Of a DNA stretch of 37,106 bases, positions 9,045-17,623 are shown piece by piece. Origin of the DNA: a bacterium (GTDB taxonomy: Bacteria; Planctomycetota; SZUA-567); NCBI GenBank assembly GCA_003249795.1, contig QKHZ01000126.1:1-37106 (forward strand), written 5' to 3'. Position 1 is the stretch's first letter. The number at the start of each line of letters is the position of its first letter. Under the pieces are notes generated by a model. That model made no database searches and was not told the origin of the DNA. It worked only from the letters and a program-made list of their open reading frames with translations. The position numbers were made by a program, and so were the translations under genes.

Positions 9045-10526
9045 TTACTGCGCCGTCGCCTGAATCGCCTTCAGTACGGCGCGCGCCTTGTTGCGCGTTT
9101 CCTGATACTCCATCTCCGGCACGGAGTCTGCCACAATCCCGGCACCAGCCTGCACGTACGCCATGCCATCATGCAGCACCAGCGTGCGGATGGCGATGCA
9201 TGTATCGAGATTTCCAGAGAAGTCGACATAGCCAACCGCTCCCGCATAGGGGCCGCGAACATCAGGCTCGAGTTCGTCGATAATCTGCATCGCACGAACC
9301 TTCGGCGCACCGCTGACGGTACCGGCAGGAATACACGCCTTGAACGCTTCAAGCGAACTTAAATCTTCACGCAACGTTCCTTCCACATTCGACACGATAT
9401 GCATAACGTGCGAGTAGCGTTCGACCACCATCTTGTCCGTGATCTCAACGGTTCCGTACTCACTGACGCGACCGACATCGTTGCGGCCGAGGTCAAGCAG
9501 CATCGTATGCTCTGCGCACTCTTTCGGGTCATTCAGCATCTCAGCTGCGAGCGCCGCGTCTTCGGTTTCATTCTTGCCGCGCTTGCGCGTTCCGGCAATC
9601 GGGCGCACGGTGATCTTTCTTTCCTCAACCCGAACCATGACCTCAGGACTTGAGCCGACAAGCTGCAACTCCGGAAACTGCAGATAAAACATGTACGGAC
9701 TCGGATTGATCACACGCAGGTTGCGGTAAATTTTCATTGGCGAAAGATCGCACTTCATCCCGAGACGCTGCGAAAGAACGACCTGGAAAATATCGCCGGC
9801 GGTAATGTATTCCTTGCACTTCTCCACCGCCTTCTTGAACTCTTCCTTTTCAAAGTTGCTGGAGACGTCCGGCTCTTCGTCCGGAATCTTCGGCGCGTCC
9901 TCAACAGGAAGGGTAAACGGCTCTTTCAGTTTTTTGACAATCGCGTCCACGCGCGCGCACGCGTCCTGATAAGCCTCGTCCACCTCCCCGTCGCGGCAGT
10001 CAGCGTGCGCAACCACCTTGACGAGTTTATTGACATGATCAAAGATCAGCATCGTATCGTACAAGCCAAGATACACATCCGGCAGCTTCAAATCACGCGC
10101 GGGAGCGTTTGGCAAATTTTCAATCTGACGGATCACGTCATAGCCGAAGTAACCGACCGCACCGCCACAGAAACGCGGCAGCCCCGACAGATGCACCGAT
10201 TCGTAGTTAGATAAAAACTCGGTCAGCGTATCCATTGACGAAGGCGTCACTGCATCCAGTTCGACCTGATCGGCATTCGGATCAAAGATCGTAACGTGGT
10301 TGCCATGCGCGCGGAAAATCCGCGACGGGTGAACACCTAAAAATGAATAGCGGCTGATTTTCTCGCCACCGGCGACACTTTCCAGAAGAAAAACATACGG
10401 GCTTCCGGACAGTTTTTCCAGCGCCAGCACCGGCGTCAGTGAGTCACTCATCAGCTGCCGGTAAACAGGAACCAGCTTCTTTTCCTTGGCCAGCGTTTCG
10501 AATTCTGCTTTGTTTGGTACGTACAT
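9045..10526 (-). CDS. trpE: Anthranilate synthase component I
   Basis: TrpE makes anthranilate from chorismate, using ammonia delivered by a glutaminase subunit, as the first step of tryptophan synthesis. The 493-residue length and motifs fit: LLESVAGGEKISRYSFLG near the N-terminus, the chorismate-binding core with VVLSQRLG, PSPYMFYLQF, GSSPEVMVRV and RPIAGTRKRG, and the C-terminal block GAPKVRAMQIIDELEP followed by QAGAGIVADS. The RPIAGT and GAPK blocks are shared with PabB, but overall form favours TrpE. No trpG or other trp gene lies next to it, which is unusual. It follows bioB by 60 to 80 bases and has only a weak GAGAG ribosome site. Confidence 0.92.
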   Translation of the reverse strand: MYVPNKAEFETLAKEKKLVPVYRQLMSDSLTPVLALEKLSGSPYVFLLESVAGGEKISRYSFLGVHPSRIFRAHGNHVTIFDPNADQVELDAVTPSSMDTLTEFLSNYESVHLSGLPRFCGGAVGYFGYDVIRQIENLPNAPARDLKLPDVYLGLYDTMLIFDHVNKLVKVVAHADCRDGEVDEAYQDACARVDAIVKKLKEPFTLPVEDAPKIPDEEPDVSSNFEKEEFKKAVEKCKEYITAGDIFQVVLSQRLGMKCDLSPMKIYRNLRVINPSPYMFYLQFPELQLVGSSPEVMVRVEERKITVRPIAGTRKRGKNETEDAALAAEMLNDPKECAEHTMLLDLGRNDVGRVSEYGTVEITDKMVVERYSHVMHIVSNVEGTLREDLSSLEAFKACIPAGTVSGAPKVRAMQIIDELEPDVRGPYAGAVGYVDFSGNLDTCIAIRTLVLHDGMAYVQAGAGIVADSVPEMEYQETRNKARAVLKAIQATAQ

Positions 10527-10606
10527 TTGTCTCTCGCTTTTTTGCTTTTGCGCAAATCAAACTGCGCGCGTTTTCGCGTTTTCAATTCATTCAATCAAAC
10601 TGGGGG

Positions 10607-11587
10607 TTATCGTATCTGCAGGCCGAGAGACTCGACCCAACGGCGATCCTCATCCGGGCTCATGCCGGCGGTTGTCAGATAATTGCCCGTCATCAAAGCA
10701 TTCGCGCCACACGCAAACATCTCGACCTGACGATCCCCCAAAACCGCAGGACGCCCGCCGCACACCCGCAACGTCGCCTTCGGCATAAGATACCGCAAAA
10801 CCGCCAGAATACGCAAGGCTTCATCTGCCGTCAGAGGCGTTTGATTCTCCAATGGCGTGCCTTGAACAGGATTCAGAAAATTCACCGGAACGCTACTGAC
10901 GCCGAGATCACGCAACGCCAGCGCGAGGTCAATCCGGTCGTCCCAACTCTCACCCAACCCGAACAGTCCGCCGGAACAAACCTCCAGCCCCGCTTTGATC
11001 GCATTGCGCATGGTCTGCACGCGGCTTTCATAACTATGCGTGGTGCAGATCTGCGGGAAAAAGTTTTCTGACGTTTCAAGGTTATGATGAAAACGCTTCA
11101 GCCCCGCCGCCTTTAACGCACTGAGCTGCTCGACCGTCAACGCGCCCAGCGACGCACACGGGTTTACGTTTCCGCTGCTCGCAATCAATCCGCACGCACG
11201 GCCGATTTCAGCCAGTTCATCGTCACTGACTGTCGGGCCGCTGGTGACGATGCCGTAATGCGAAGCGCCGCTCTGCTGCCTGCGTTCTGCATCCAGCGCA
11301 ATCTTCTCAGCCGAAAACAGATCGTATGTCTGCGCTTCGGTATTGTGATGCGCACTCTGCGCACAGTAGCGGCAGTTCTCCGAACACGAGCCGCTGCGAG
11401 CGTTCAGGATCATGCAGAAGGATACGGTACTGCCGAAAAACGTTTCACGGATGCGGGTGGCGCCGGGGACGAGCGAAGCCAGCGGTAGACGCGTCAGCGC
11501 ACGCGCCTCTTCTGCCGTGCAGCCACGTCCTGCAACCGCAGCATCAGTAACCTCCGCCAAGAATGACTCTGTCACCATTTCCTGCAT
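10607..11587 (-). CDS. bioB: Biotin synthase (radical SAM)
   Basis: BioB inserts sulfur into dethiobiotin in the last step of biotin synthesis. The radical-SAM triad lies in CSENCRYCAQS (Cys73, 77 and 80 if counted from the upstream GTG at 11602). The blocks NARSGSCSENC, GIVTSGP, HNLETSENFFP and SGGLFGLGE, and the NFLNPVQGTPL region, are characteristic of BioB. The reading frame can start at GTG 11602, but the ATG at 11587 is the likelier start and gives about 326 residues. No other bio gene is adjacent. The gene sits between the pseudouridine synthase and trpE on the same strand, so it may belong to a long mixed operon. Confidence 0.94.
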   Translation of the reverse strand: MQEMVTESFLAEVTDAAVAGRGCTAEEARALTRLPLASLVPGATRIRETFFGSTVSFCMILNARSGSCSENCRYCAQSAHHNTEAQTYDLFSAEKIALDAERRQQSGASHYGIVTSGPTVSDDELAEIGRACGLIASSGNVNPCASLGALTVEQLSALKAAGLKRFHHNLETSENFFPQICTTHSYESRVQTMRNAIKAGLEVCSGGLFGLGESWDDRIDLALALRDLGVSSVPVNFLNPVQGTPLENQTPLTADEALRILAVLRYLMPKATLRVCGGRPAVLGDRQVEMFACGANALMTGNYLTTAGMSPDEDRRWVESLGLQIR

Positions 11588-11648
11588 GAACGTCTTTCTC
11601 ACACACTACGCGACAACAACATCGCTGTCATTACATCAACTACATCAT

Positions 11649-13682
11649 TTACATCAGAGGATGCGACGGCCCTGACGGACGCGGCTTCTGTCCGCCACGC
11701 GACGGACTTTTCTTTCCGCCGCCTTTGATCCCGCCTTTACCGCCACCCTTTGCACCACCCTTGCCGCCGAAACCTTTGCCGCCTGTTTTCGGCCGCTCAG
11801 GGCGGAGTGTCTTGCTGCCGCTGTAGGAGCCGGATCGTCCAGCGCCGCCTCTACTTTTTTCATTTCCACGTCCGCCGCCTGCACCGTCGCCACTTCCGCC
11901 ACTTCCGCCACTTCCGCCACTTCCGCCACGGCTACCGCTGCGATGTTCCTGCGACTGGCCACGCGTGAAGGGTTTGCCTGACCTGTCCGGCCGATCTTGT
12001 CTGTCCGATCTGTTCGGACGGTCTGCTCTCTCCGATCTTCCGCCACGATCCGACCGGTCATTGCCCAGGCGTTCGCTTGAATACCCACCACGACCATTAT
12101 CTGAACGACCACGTTGTTCAGATTGATCACGGAAATCGCGCCGCTCATTTTTGCCACCCCGACCGCCAGAATATTGGCCGCCACGGGATGGCCTCTGATC
12201 ACCGCGACGTTCGTCCGAAAAGCCACCACGTCCGCCAGCGTTTTTGTTTCCACGAACCGGCCTCTCGTCACTCCGGCGTTCCTCCGAGGAACCGCCGCGT
12301 CCGAATGCGCTGGAGAATTCCCCGCGACCACTGCCGCTGCGACTACGCTGTTCCGATTGATCACGGAAATCGCGACGCTCATTTTTACCACCCCGACCGC
12401 CAGAATATTGGCCGCCACGGGATGGCCTCTGATCACCGCGACGTTCGTCTGAAAAGCCACCACGTCCGCCAGCGTTTTTGTTTCCGCGAACCGGTCTCTC
12501 GTCACTCCGGCGTTCCTCTGAATAACCGCCGCGCCCGCCATCACTTTTACCACCGCGAGACGGTCTTGACGAAGAACGCGATTCATACACATCAGGCCGT
12601 TCGAAGTCTCGGTATCCGCCCGAGCGTCCCCCCGGTTTTCTGGCACCGCCTCCGCCTGCACCACCTGAGCCACCGCGTCCACCGCGAACATCACGGGATG
12701 CGGGACGGTCTGACGCACGGCCAGCAGATTGGCCACCTGCATATTTAGCAGGGTCAGGCTTGCCCATGCGCTTGAACGCCTGCACTTCCGCACTCGCCCG
12801 GTGCTGGTATTTTCCGTTTCCGCGCGCCTGTGGGCGGCTCTGCGGGCGTCCCTTGCCTTGCGGTTTGCCCCGTCCTCCGCGCTTTGACGCGCCGAAGTCG
12901 TTGCCGTTGTCATCCGGCACATATTCAGAATCACCGGCGTTTTCCATATTCACCGCCAGCATCATCTTCTGCAGACGCTTCAGTTCCTGCGGGGTCATGT
13001 ACCGCATCCGGCCTTTGGGAAGCCCCTTGAGCGACAGCGGCCCCACTTCAAGTCGCACCAGTTTTTTGACTTCATGGCCGACGGCCGCAAACATCCGCCG
13101 CACTTCGCGGTTGACGCCTTCTGTGACCAGAATCTCCAGCGTCGTCGCTTCTTTATACCGACGGATCAGCTTGACCATCAGCGGACGGATCAGGACAGGC
13201 CCGAGGCGCACGCCCTTCTCGGTCATCGATGCAATGGTGTGGTCATCCACTTCGCCTTCGACGCGCACATGATAGCGTTTTTTCACGCCGCAGCTGGGGT
13301 GGGTCAGGAAGAACGCGAGGTTGCCGTCATTCGTCAGAACCAGCAACCCTTCCGAGTCGCGGTCAAGACGGCCGACGGGATACACGCGCTCACGCACCTG
13401 CTCGTCAACCAGATCCATCACGGTCTTGCGGCCGAGTTCGTCCGATGCGGTCGTCGTGCAACCTGCGGGCTTGTGCATCAGATAATAGACCTTCTTCTCC
13501 GCATGCACGGGCTTACCGTCAACCGTGATCTTGTCGGACTCAGGATCAATCTTGACGCCGAGTTCATTCACAGTGCGGCCGTTGACCGCGATGCGGCCTT
13601 CTAAAATCATCTCCTCACACTTGCGACGCGACGCGACTCCGCAGTGGGCGAGGTATTTGTGGATCCGTTCAAGCTGGCTCAT
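11649..13682 (-). CDS. RluB/RsuA-family pseudouridine synthase with long Arg/Gly-rich tail
   Basis: Residues 1-250 hold an S4 RNA-binding domain (IHKYLAHCGVASRRKCEEMI) and a pseudouridine synthase domain with catalytic Asp107 in GRLDRDSEGLL and the block EGVNREVRRMFAAVGH. This fits the RluB/RluE/RsuA family, which modifies 23S or 16S rRNA. The start at 13682 overlaps the manA stop by four bases (ATGA); a longer frame to 13769 would run back into manA. The remarkable part is a tail of about 420 residues, mostly Gly, Arg, Ser, Asp and Lys, built partly of two 78-residue-period repeats and GGS runs, ending in Lys/Gly-rich sequence. The tail is probably disordered and RNA-binding. Which rRNA base is modified cannot be read from sequence. 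Confidence 0.9.
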   Translation of the reverse strand: MSQLERIHKYLAHCGVASRRKCEEMILEGRIAVNGRTVNELGVKIDPESDKITVDGKPVHAEKKVYYLMHKPAGCTTTASDELGRKTVMDLVDEQVRERVYPVGRLDRDSEGLLVLTNDGNLAFFLTHPSCGVKKRYHVRVEGEVDDHTIASMTEKGVRLGPVLIRPLMVKLIRRYKEATTLEILVTEGVNREVRRMFAAVGHEVKKLVRLEVGPLSLKGLPKGRMRYMTPQELKRLQKMMLAVNMENAGDSEYVPDDNGNDFGASKRGGRGKPQGKGRPQSRPQARGNGKYQHRASAEVQAFKRMGKPDPAKYAGGQSAGRASDRPASRDVRGGRGGSGGAGGGGARKPGGRSGGYRDFERPDVYESRSSSRPSRGGKSDGGRGGYSEERRSDERPVRGNKNAGGRGGFSDERRGDQRPSRGGQYSGGRGGKNERRDFRDQSEQRSRSGSGRGEFSSAFGRGGSSEERRSDERPVRGNKNAGGRGGFSDERRGDQRPSRGGQYSGGRGGKNERRDFRDQSEQRGRSDNGRGGYSSERLGNDRSDRGGRSERADRPNRSDRQDRPDRSGKPFTRGQSQEHRSGSRGGSGGSGGSGGSGDGAGGGRGNEKSRGGAGRSGSYSGSKTLRPERPKTGGKGFGGKGGAKGGGKGGIKGGGKKSPSRGGQKPRPSGPSHPLM
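11889..11924 (-). repeat. Four 9-base repeats coding for GGS triplets
   Basis: Four perfect copies of the unit gccacttcc (plus strand) lie in tandem inside the pseudouridine synthase tail and encode repeated Gly-Gly-Ser on the minus strand. Such a tract can change length by slippage in steps of three residues without breaking the frame. Confidence 0.85.
12110..12302 (-). repeat. Tandem repeat unit 1 in pseudouridine synthase tail
   Basis: This segment matches 12344-12536 almost base for base, with a period of 234 bases (78 codons). It encodes the run containing NKNAGGRGGFSDERR and NERRDFRDQSEQR. The period is a multiple of three, so the duplication keeps the frame. High DNA identity suggests a fairly recent internal duplication. 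Confidence 0.85.
12344..12536 (-). repeat. Tandem repeat unit 2 in pseudouridine synthase tail
   Basis: Second copy of the 234-base-period repeat within the coding region. It differs from the first copy by scattered single-base changes, many at third codon positions or exchanging Ser, Arg and Gly codons. Confidence 0.85.
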
Positions 13683-14671
13683 TGGGCATCCGGTATATAA
13701 AAGACCAAAAGTTCGGCGTCCTTGCTCGGACGAACCGTATAAGAACCGGCTGCCGCCGGAATCAGACAACTATCCCACTTGCCGCGTTCAACACTGGCGC
13801 CACCCGCTTCAATCAGGCAGCTGCCTTTGGCGACCGTGATCAGGTGGAACCGCTCGCCGCCGGTTGTGAAGTTGCAGGGCTTACCGGCAAACTCCTTCAG
13901 CCGCTCCATGCGGAACTTCGGCGAATCAACCAGACGCTCCAGCACATATGCGACTGTCGGCAGGATTTTTCCTTCCACCGTCGTAATCCCGTCAGCCGAG
14001 AAGTCCGACACCGCCATCGCATGCTCAACATGCAGCTCACGGGGCTTTCCGTCAAGGCCGACGCGATTCCAGTCGAACACACGGTAGGTCGTATCACTGT
14101 TCTGCTGGATCTCGGCGATCCGTACGCCTGCACCGAGTGCGTGGATTGTTCCCGAAGGTACATACACCACATCACCCTCACGCACGCTGAACGCGTTCAG
14201 GCAATCTGCGACGGTTCCTTCTTCCAGCGCCTTGGCAAAGCTCTCTTTGGTCACGCCCGGTTTCAGGCCGCGGTAAATCTTGCCACCGGCTTCGGTTTCC
14301 AGCACAATCCACGCTTCGGTCTTGCCAAGTTCACCGGCCTTTTGCTTGCCTGCATATTCATCATTCGGGTGAACCTGCACAGACAAGTCCTGCACCGGAT
14401 CAATCAGCTTGAGCATCAGCGGAAACACGTTCGGGTTTGACGGGTCAACCGCCTTGCCGCAAAGCTCTTCCTTATTTTCAGTAAACAGCTCGTGCAGCGT
14501 TTTACCGGCATAGGCTTCAGTCAAACAAACGGTGGAGTCGGCGTCGTGATCGGACAACTCCCAGCTCTCACCGATCGGCTCAGCCGGAACATCGCCCGGA
14601 CGGTCGGCCAAGACCCGCCCACCCCACACGCGGACTTTCAGCAATGGTTTAAAAATCAAAGGTTGCTGCAT
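13679..14671 (-). CDS. manA: Class I mannose-6-phosphate isomerase
   Basis: The enzyme interconverts mannose-6-phosphate and fructose-6-phosphate with a bound metal ion. The protein of about 330 residues is the short class I form common in Firmicutes and anaerobes. Metal-ligand blocks are visible: VQVHPNDEYAG, KTEAWIVLE, then GDVVYVPSGTIHALGAG and EIQQNSDTTYRVFDW. The frame can extend to 14716, but the ATG at 14671 has AGGAG five bases upstream and gives the usual MQQPLIFKP start, so it is preferred. The stop overlaps the pseudouridine synthase start by four bases. Its leader carries a 78-base repeat also found before the LysM gene at 18937. Confidence 0.94.
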   Translation of the reverse strand: MQQPLIFKPLLKVRVWGGRVLADRPGDVPAEPIGESWELSDHDADSTVCLTEAYAGKTLHELFTENKEELCGKAVDPSNPNVFPLMLKLIDPVQDLSVQVHPNDEYAGKQKAGELGKTEAWIVLETEAGGKIYRGLKPGVTKESFAKALEEGTVADCLNAFSVREGDVVYVPSGTIHALGAGVRIAEIQQNSDTTYRVFDWNRVGLDGKPRELHVEHAMAVSDFSADGITTVEGKILPTVAYVLERLVDSPKFRMERLKEFAGKPCNFTTGGERFHLITVAKGSCLIEAGGASVERGKWDSCLIPAAAGSYTVRPSKDAELLVFYIPDAQ

Positions 14672-14687
14672 AATTTCTCCTGTTTTG

Positions 14688-14765
14688 CTTGTCGCAGCGC
14701 GGTAATGAAACCGCATTCATTCTCGTAACGTTTATTTCTTTTATTCTCTTCTCGCATTATCTGAC
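14688..14765 (-). repeat. 78-base leader repeat, copy A (before manA)
   Basis: This stretch aligns without gaps to 18954-19031; I count 66 of 78 identical bases. It ends 17 bases before the manA start, directly before the ribosome site. On the minus strand both copies contain AGATAATGCG, a possible -10 element, the shared run AAGAAATAAACGTTA, and a hairpin GCGGT-loop-ACCGC. Flanking sequence on either side is not alike. It could be a duplicated promoter with leader, a regulatory RNA, or a dispersed repeat. Confidence 0.8.
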
Positions 14766-14936
14766 TGCGCGGCGGACATTGCCCTCAGAGACAGACACAT
14801 GTATTTCACGTTAACAGGTGCAGCAGCATGCTGCCACATGCGATGGATCAGAACAAACAAATCCATAAGCTGTTTGATTATAACGGACTTTGACAGGGAT
14901 ACAACAGAAGATTAGCTGAGTGCAGAGAAAGAAAGA
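14766..14936. other. Intergenic region queE-manA
   Basis: No gene is supported here. The stretch holds a perfect 12-base palindrome GCAGCATGCTGC at 14823-14834 and a nearby GTTAAC. There is no T-run that would make a convincing terminator for queE. The sequence next to 14765 would be the upstream part of any manA promoter; no good -35 hexamer was seen. Confidence 0.4.
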
Positions 14937-15599
14937 TCAGACGCCGCGATCCTGCCCAGGCCAGATCCAGCGATGAAGCTGCAACTGTAAGCGTACGTTG
15001 AGGTTATCGAACAAAATCCATTCAGCCAGATCCGCCGGACGAAGCTCGGTGACAATCGGGCTCAGCAAAACCGCGCAAGTATCACTAAAATTACGCGTTT
15101 CGATCACGTGGCGGGCAAATTCATAGTCTGCGCGATCGGCCAGAACGAACTTGACTTCATCCGTCCCGCGCAGCTTGGCGAAATTCGCCGCGTTCATCCG
15201 CCTGTCCATCCGGCTTGAGGGACATTTGACATCCATCACGCGGATCACACCGTCCGGAAGGCTTCCGATATCCTCAGCGCCGTTTGTCTCGACGCCGACG
15301 GTAAAACCGGCCGCCAGCAGCCGACGAGCCAACTCCGGCGTCGCTTTCTGCTCCAGCGGCTCGCCTCCGGTAATCGTCACGTACCGCGGGCCCATCTCAT
15401 TGACTTTTTCAACGATCTCGTCCAGCCCCATCGTCGTACCCGACTCTTCAGACGCATAGCGTGTATCGCACCAGCGACAGTTCAGTGAACAGCCAGACAG
15501 CCGCACAAACACGCACGGCATCCCCGCACGCGTACTTTCGCCCTGAATACTGGAAAAGATCTCGTTGACATTCAATGATTCTTCACGCACGGAGAACAA
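14937..15599 (-). CDS. queE: 7-carboxy-7-deazaguanine synthase QueE (radical SAM)
   Basis: QueE makes 7-carboxy-7-deazaguanine from 6-carboxytetrahydropterin on the route to queuosine in tRNA. The protein has the family start NEIFSSIQGES, the radical-SAM triad in CSLNCRWCDT (Cys37, 41 and 44 in the longest form), the SAM-binding TITGGEPLEQ and VETNGAEDI blocks, and MDVKCPSS. Start choice is uncertain. The longest form begins with TTG at 15599, inside the upstream gene. A TTG at 15575 overlaps the upstream stop as TTGA and would give the compact N-terminus common in this family. No other queuosine gene is adjacent. It lies downstream of dprA and a small membrane gene. Confidence 0.93.
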   Translation of the reverse strand: MFSVREESLNVNEIFSSIQGESTRAGMPCVFVRLSGCSLNCRWCDTRYASEESGTTMGLDEIVEKVNEMGPRYVTITGGEPLEQKATPELARRLLAAGFTVGVETNGAEDIGSLPDGVIRVMDVKCPSSRMDRRMNAANFAKLRGTDEVKFVLADRADYEFARHVIETRNFSDTCAVLLSPIVTELRPADLAEWILFDNLNVRLQLQLHRWIWPGQDRGV

Positions 15600-16012
15600 C
15601 TTTCTTTCGTTTTACAATCTTCTGTATGCTCATCATTGAGGTAGGGCAAATCCCATCTCGGATGTGTCAGATAATCCCATAAAGAAAAGACGTTAAACAA
15701 ATTCGGCTGAAAACATCGGTACAAAGTCATGTTCTGATCTGGATGTTCTTTTTTCCATTCATCAAAATCCGACACCACATGATCATAATGCACACCTTTA
15801 AATTCGCACTCAAACGAGCGGAACTGACCGTCATATGTCTGATAACAGCGCAAACCGGCTTCCTGAAAGAAAAGTTCTGACAGCCAAAAGACAACCAGAA
15901 CAACTGCTGAAATGATACACGCATAACGACAGCACTTCAACGGTGTTATCAGGATTGGAGGATTTACATTCGTCTCAGGAAGAGAATTATCACGAGTCGG
16001 GGAATCAGACAT
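15572..16012 (-). CDS. Small single-helix membrane protein, unknown
   Basis: I do not recognise this 146-residue protein. It has a short polar N-terminus, one strong membrane helix at about residues 28-49 and a polar C-terminal part rich in aromatic, Asp and Glu residues with several cysteines, including CKTKESCSPC near the end. The frame opens further upstream to 16132, but that would run into dprA; the ATG at 16012, 11 bases after the dprA stop, is preferred. By eye the region is clearly more AT-rich than the genes on both sides. It overlaps the start region of queE and could be cotranscribed with it. The base composition hints at a lineage-specific or acquired gene. Confidence 0.7.
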   Translation of the reverse strand: MSDSPTRDNSLPETNVNPPILITPLKCCRYACIISAVVLVVFWLSELFFQEAGLRCYQTYDGQFRSFECEFKGVHYDHVVSDFDEWKKEHPDQNMTLYRCFQPNLFNVFSLWDYLTHPRWDLPYLNDEHTEDCKTKESCSPCVKNH

Positions 16013-16023
16013 GCAAATGACTT

Positions 16024-17244
16024 CTAGCGCTTGGCGAAAAACTTGCCCGGCATCTGACGGATCACGCGCTTCAGTTCCAGCACCATCAAGGACGCCGACA
16101 CCTCCGCCACCGGCAAGCCCGACAACCGGCACAGTTCATCAATATGCACCGGATCACCCTCAAGCAAGTCCAGCAGGATCGCCTCCGACTCTTCCGGCGT
16201 CACCTTCCCCCGCAGAATCGCCGCATGAGGCAAGCCGTTGCCCGCTTTTGCACCAGCCGCGCCGGTCGAACCGGTCGGCCCGCCAACGTCCGCAATCCGT
16301 TTCTTGCGCGGATAGGATCTTCTGCCGCAGTCATCATCCTGTTCCATTACCGGAACCTTCTGCCCCTGCAGAAGCGGGCGCTTGACTTCATCCAGAATAT
16401 CATCGATGTCCCGCACCAGAATCGCGCCGTCTTTGAGTAATTTATTGCAGCCGCTGGCACCGGGCTGGTCGATCCGCCCAGGGATCGCGAACACGTCGCG
16501 CCCCATATCCGCAGCCTGATGCGCCGTGATCAGCGCGCCGCTGCGCTCGGGAGCCTCAACCACCAGCACGCCCGTACTCATGCCCGCGATAATCCGGTTG
16601 CGACGCGGGAAGTTCTCTTTTGCCGGAGTCGTGTCCATCGGAAATTCGCTGATCACCGCACCGCTCAGGGCGATCTCGGCAGCGAGGTCACGGTTCTCCG
16701 GCGGATACATATGAAGCAGCCCGCAGCCGATCACCGCAATCGTCCTGCCCTTGGCTTCGAGCGCTCCCTGATGCGCAAAGCTGTCAACCCCGCGCGCCAG
16801 ACCGCTGACAACCGTAAAGCCAGCCAGCGCCAGCTGCGTGCCGAACGTCCGCGCCTGCTCGCGTGCATAATTACTCGCGCGCCGCGTGCCGACAATCGCA
16901 AAGGCGTTGCCGTCGTCATACCGGATTTCGCCGCGCACATATAACACACTGGGCGGATCGAACACCGCCTCGCGCATCAAAATCGGATACGCCGGGTCGT
17001 CATACGCAATCACGGTGACGTTATTGTCCGCCGCCTTTTCAAGCTCCGGACGCGGATCAATGTCGCGGGCTTTTAAAATCCCCTGCAGTTGCGGTTTTCT
17101 GAGGTTAGTCGTTTTCTGGATCTCTTCTTCGCTTGCACCGAGAATCCGTTCACTGCAGCCGAAATGCCGGATCAGCTTGCGGATAGTGGCATTGCCCACA
17201 CCCGGGGCAAGAAGCAGACGGATCAGGTTTTCGACACGTTCCAT
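16024..17244 (-). CDS. dprA: DNA-processing protein DprA/Smf
   Basis: DprA binds incoming single-stranded DNA and loads RecA during natural transformation, but it is also widespread in bacteria not known to be competent. The 406-residue protein has an N-terminal helix-hairpin-helix-like region (LLLAPGVGNATIRKL), the Rossmann-like core with AIVGTRRAS, SGLARGVDSFAH, AVIGCGL and FPRRNRIIAG, and a C-terminal winged helix at about 335-400. Ser/Gly-rich and basic linker sequence joins the last two. It is the first gene of the long minus-strand block, with 379 bases before the next plus-strand start, so a promoter is expected upstream. Confidence 0.95.
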   Translation of the reverse strand: MERVENLIRLLLAPGVGNATIRKLIRHFGCSERILGASEEEIQKTTNLRKPQLQGILKARDIDPRPELEKAADNNVTVIAYDDPAYPILMREAVFDPPSVLYVRGEIRYDDGNAFAIVGTRRASNYAREQARTFGTQLALAGFTVVSGLARGVDSFAHQGALEAKGRTIAVIGCGLLHMYPPENRDLAAEIALSGAVISEFPMDTTPAKENFPRRNRIIAGMSTGVLVVEAPERSGALITAHQAADMGRDVFAIPGRIDQPGASGCNKLLKDGAILVRDIDDILDEVKRPLLQGQKVPVMEQDDDCGRRSYPRKKRIADVGGPTGSTGAAGAKAGNGLPHAAILRGKVTPEESEAILLDLLEGDPVHIDELCRLSGLPVAEVSASLMVLELKRVIRQMPGKFFAKR

Positions 17245-17623
17245 TGACGGTTCCCATTCTTATTTCTGCTTATCGATTTCCGGCGACCCAACAGGACAGT
17301 ATGCATATTGTATAAGACAAGTGTATTCGGTTTGTTTTTTTGCGCAAGCGTTTGTGCCGACATTTCGGCCTTTGCCCGCATTCTTTCGACTTCCTTTTCT
17401 CAAAAACATACGACACCTCCGCAAATACATACAAAACCCGCATAATCTGCTGGAAAAATCATGCCCAATCAGTCCAACGAACGGAAAAAGATTCAACGAA
17501 TTTGCCGACGAAGACACAGTTAGGATGGACGGCAACGGATTCTCATGCTAGAATCAAGACGTGACGTCGGAATGAATTTCGCTATCAGGCTATGATGCCA
17601 CTGTTATGACGGAGTTGTTGTTT
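17245..17623. other. Divergent intergenic region, dprA and unknown gene
   Basis: This 379-base stretch separates dprA (minus) from the plus-strand gene at 17624. It is AT-richer than the genes. Only one site can be proposed with any support, the plus-strand promoter at 17526-17554. For dprA, AT-rich sequence around 17295-17320 could hold a promoter, but no hexamer pair stands out. Short reading frames here lack ribosome sites and family features. Confidence 0.4.
17526..17554 (+). promoter_or_regulatory. Candidate sigma-70 promoter, extended -10
   Basis: TGGACG (17526-17531) and TAGAAT (17549-17554) are separated by 17 bases, and the -10 is preceded by TGC, the extended -10 form. It points to the gene at 17624. 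It is read by eye only. Confidence 0.4.

Noticed and set aside
11889-11924. A short CRISPR-like direct repeat array
   Set aside because: The units are 9 bases with no spacers and encode GGS in frame within a coding tail.
11654-12934. A 426-codon open frame inside the pseudouridine synthase tail
   Set aside because: It is a shifted frame of the low-complexity Arg/Gly coding sequence. Its Val/Ala/Arg-rich product has no family features and no ribosome site.
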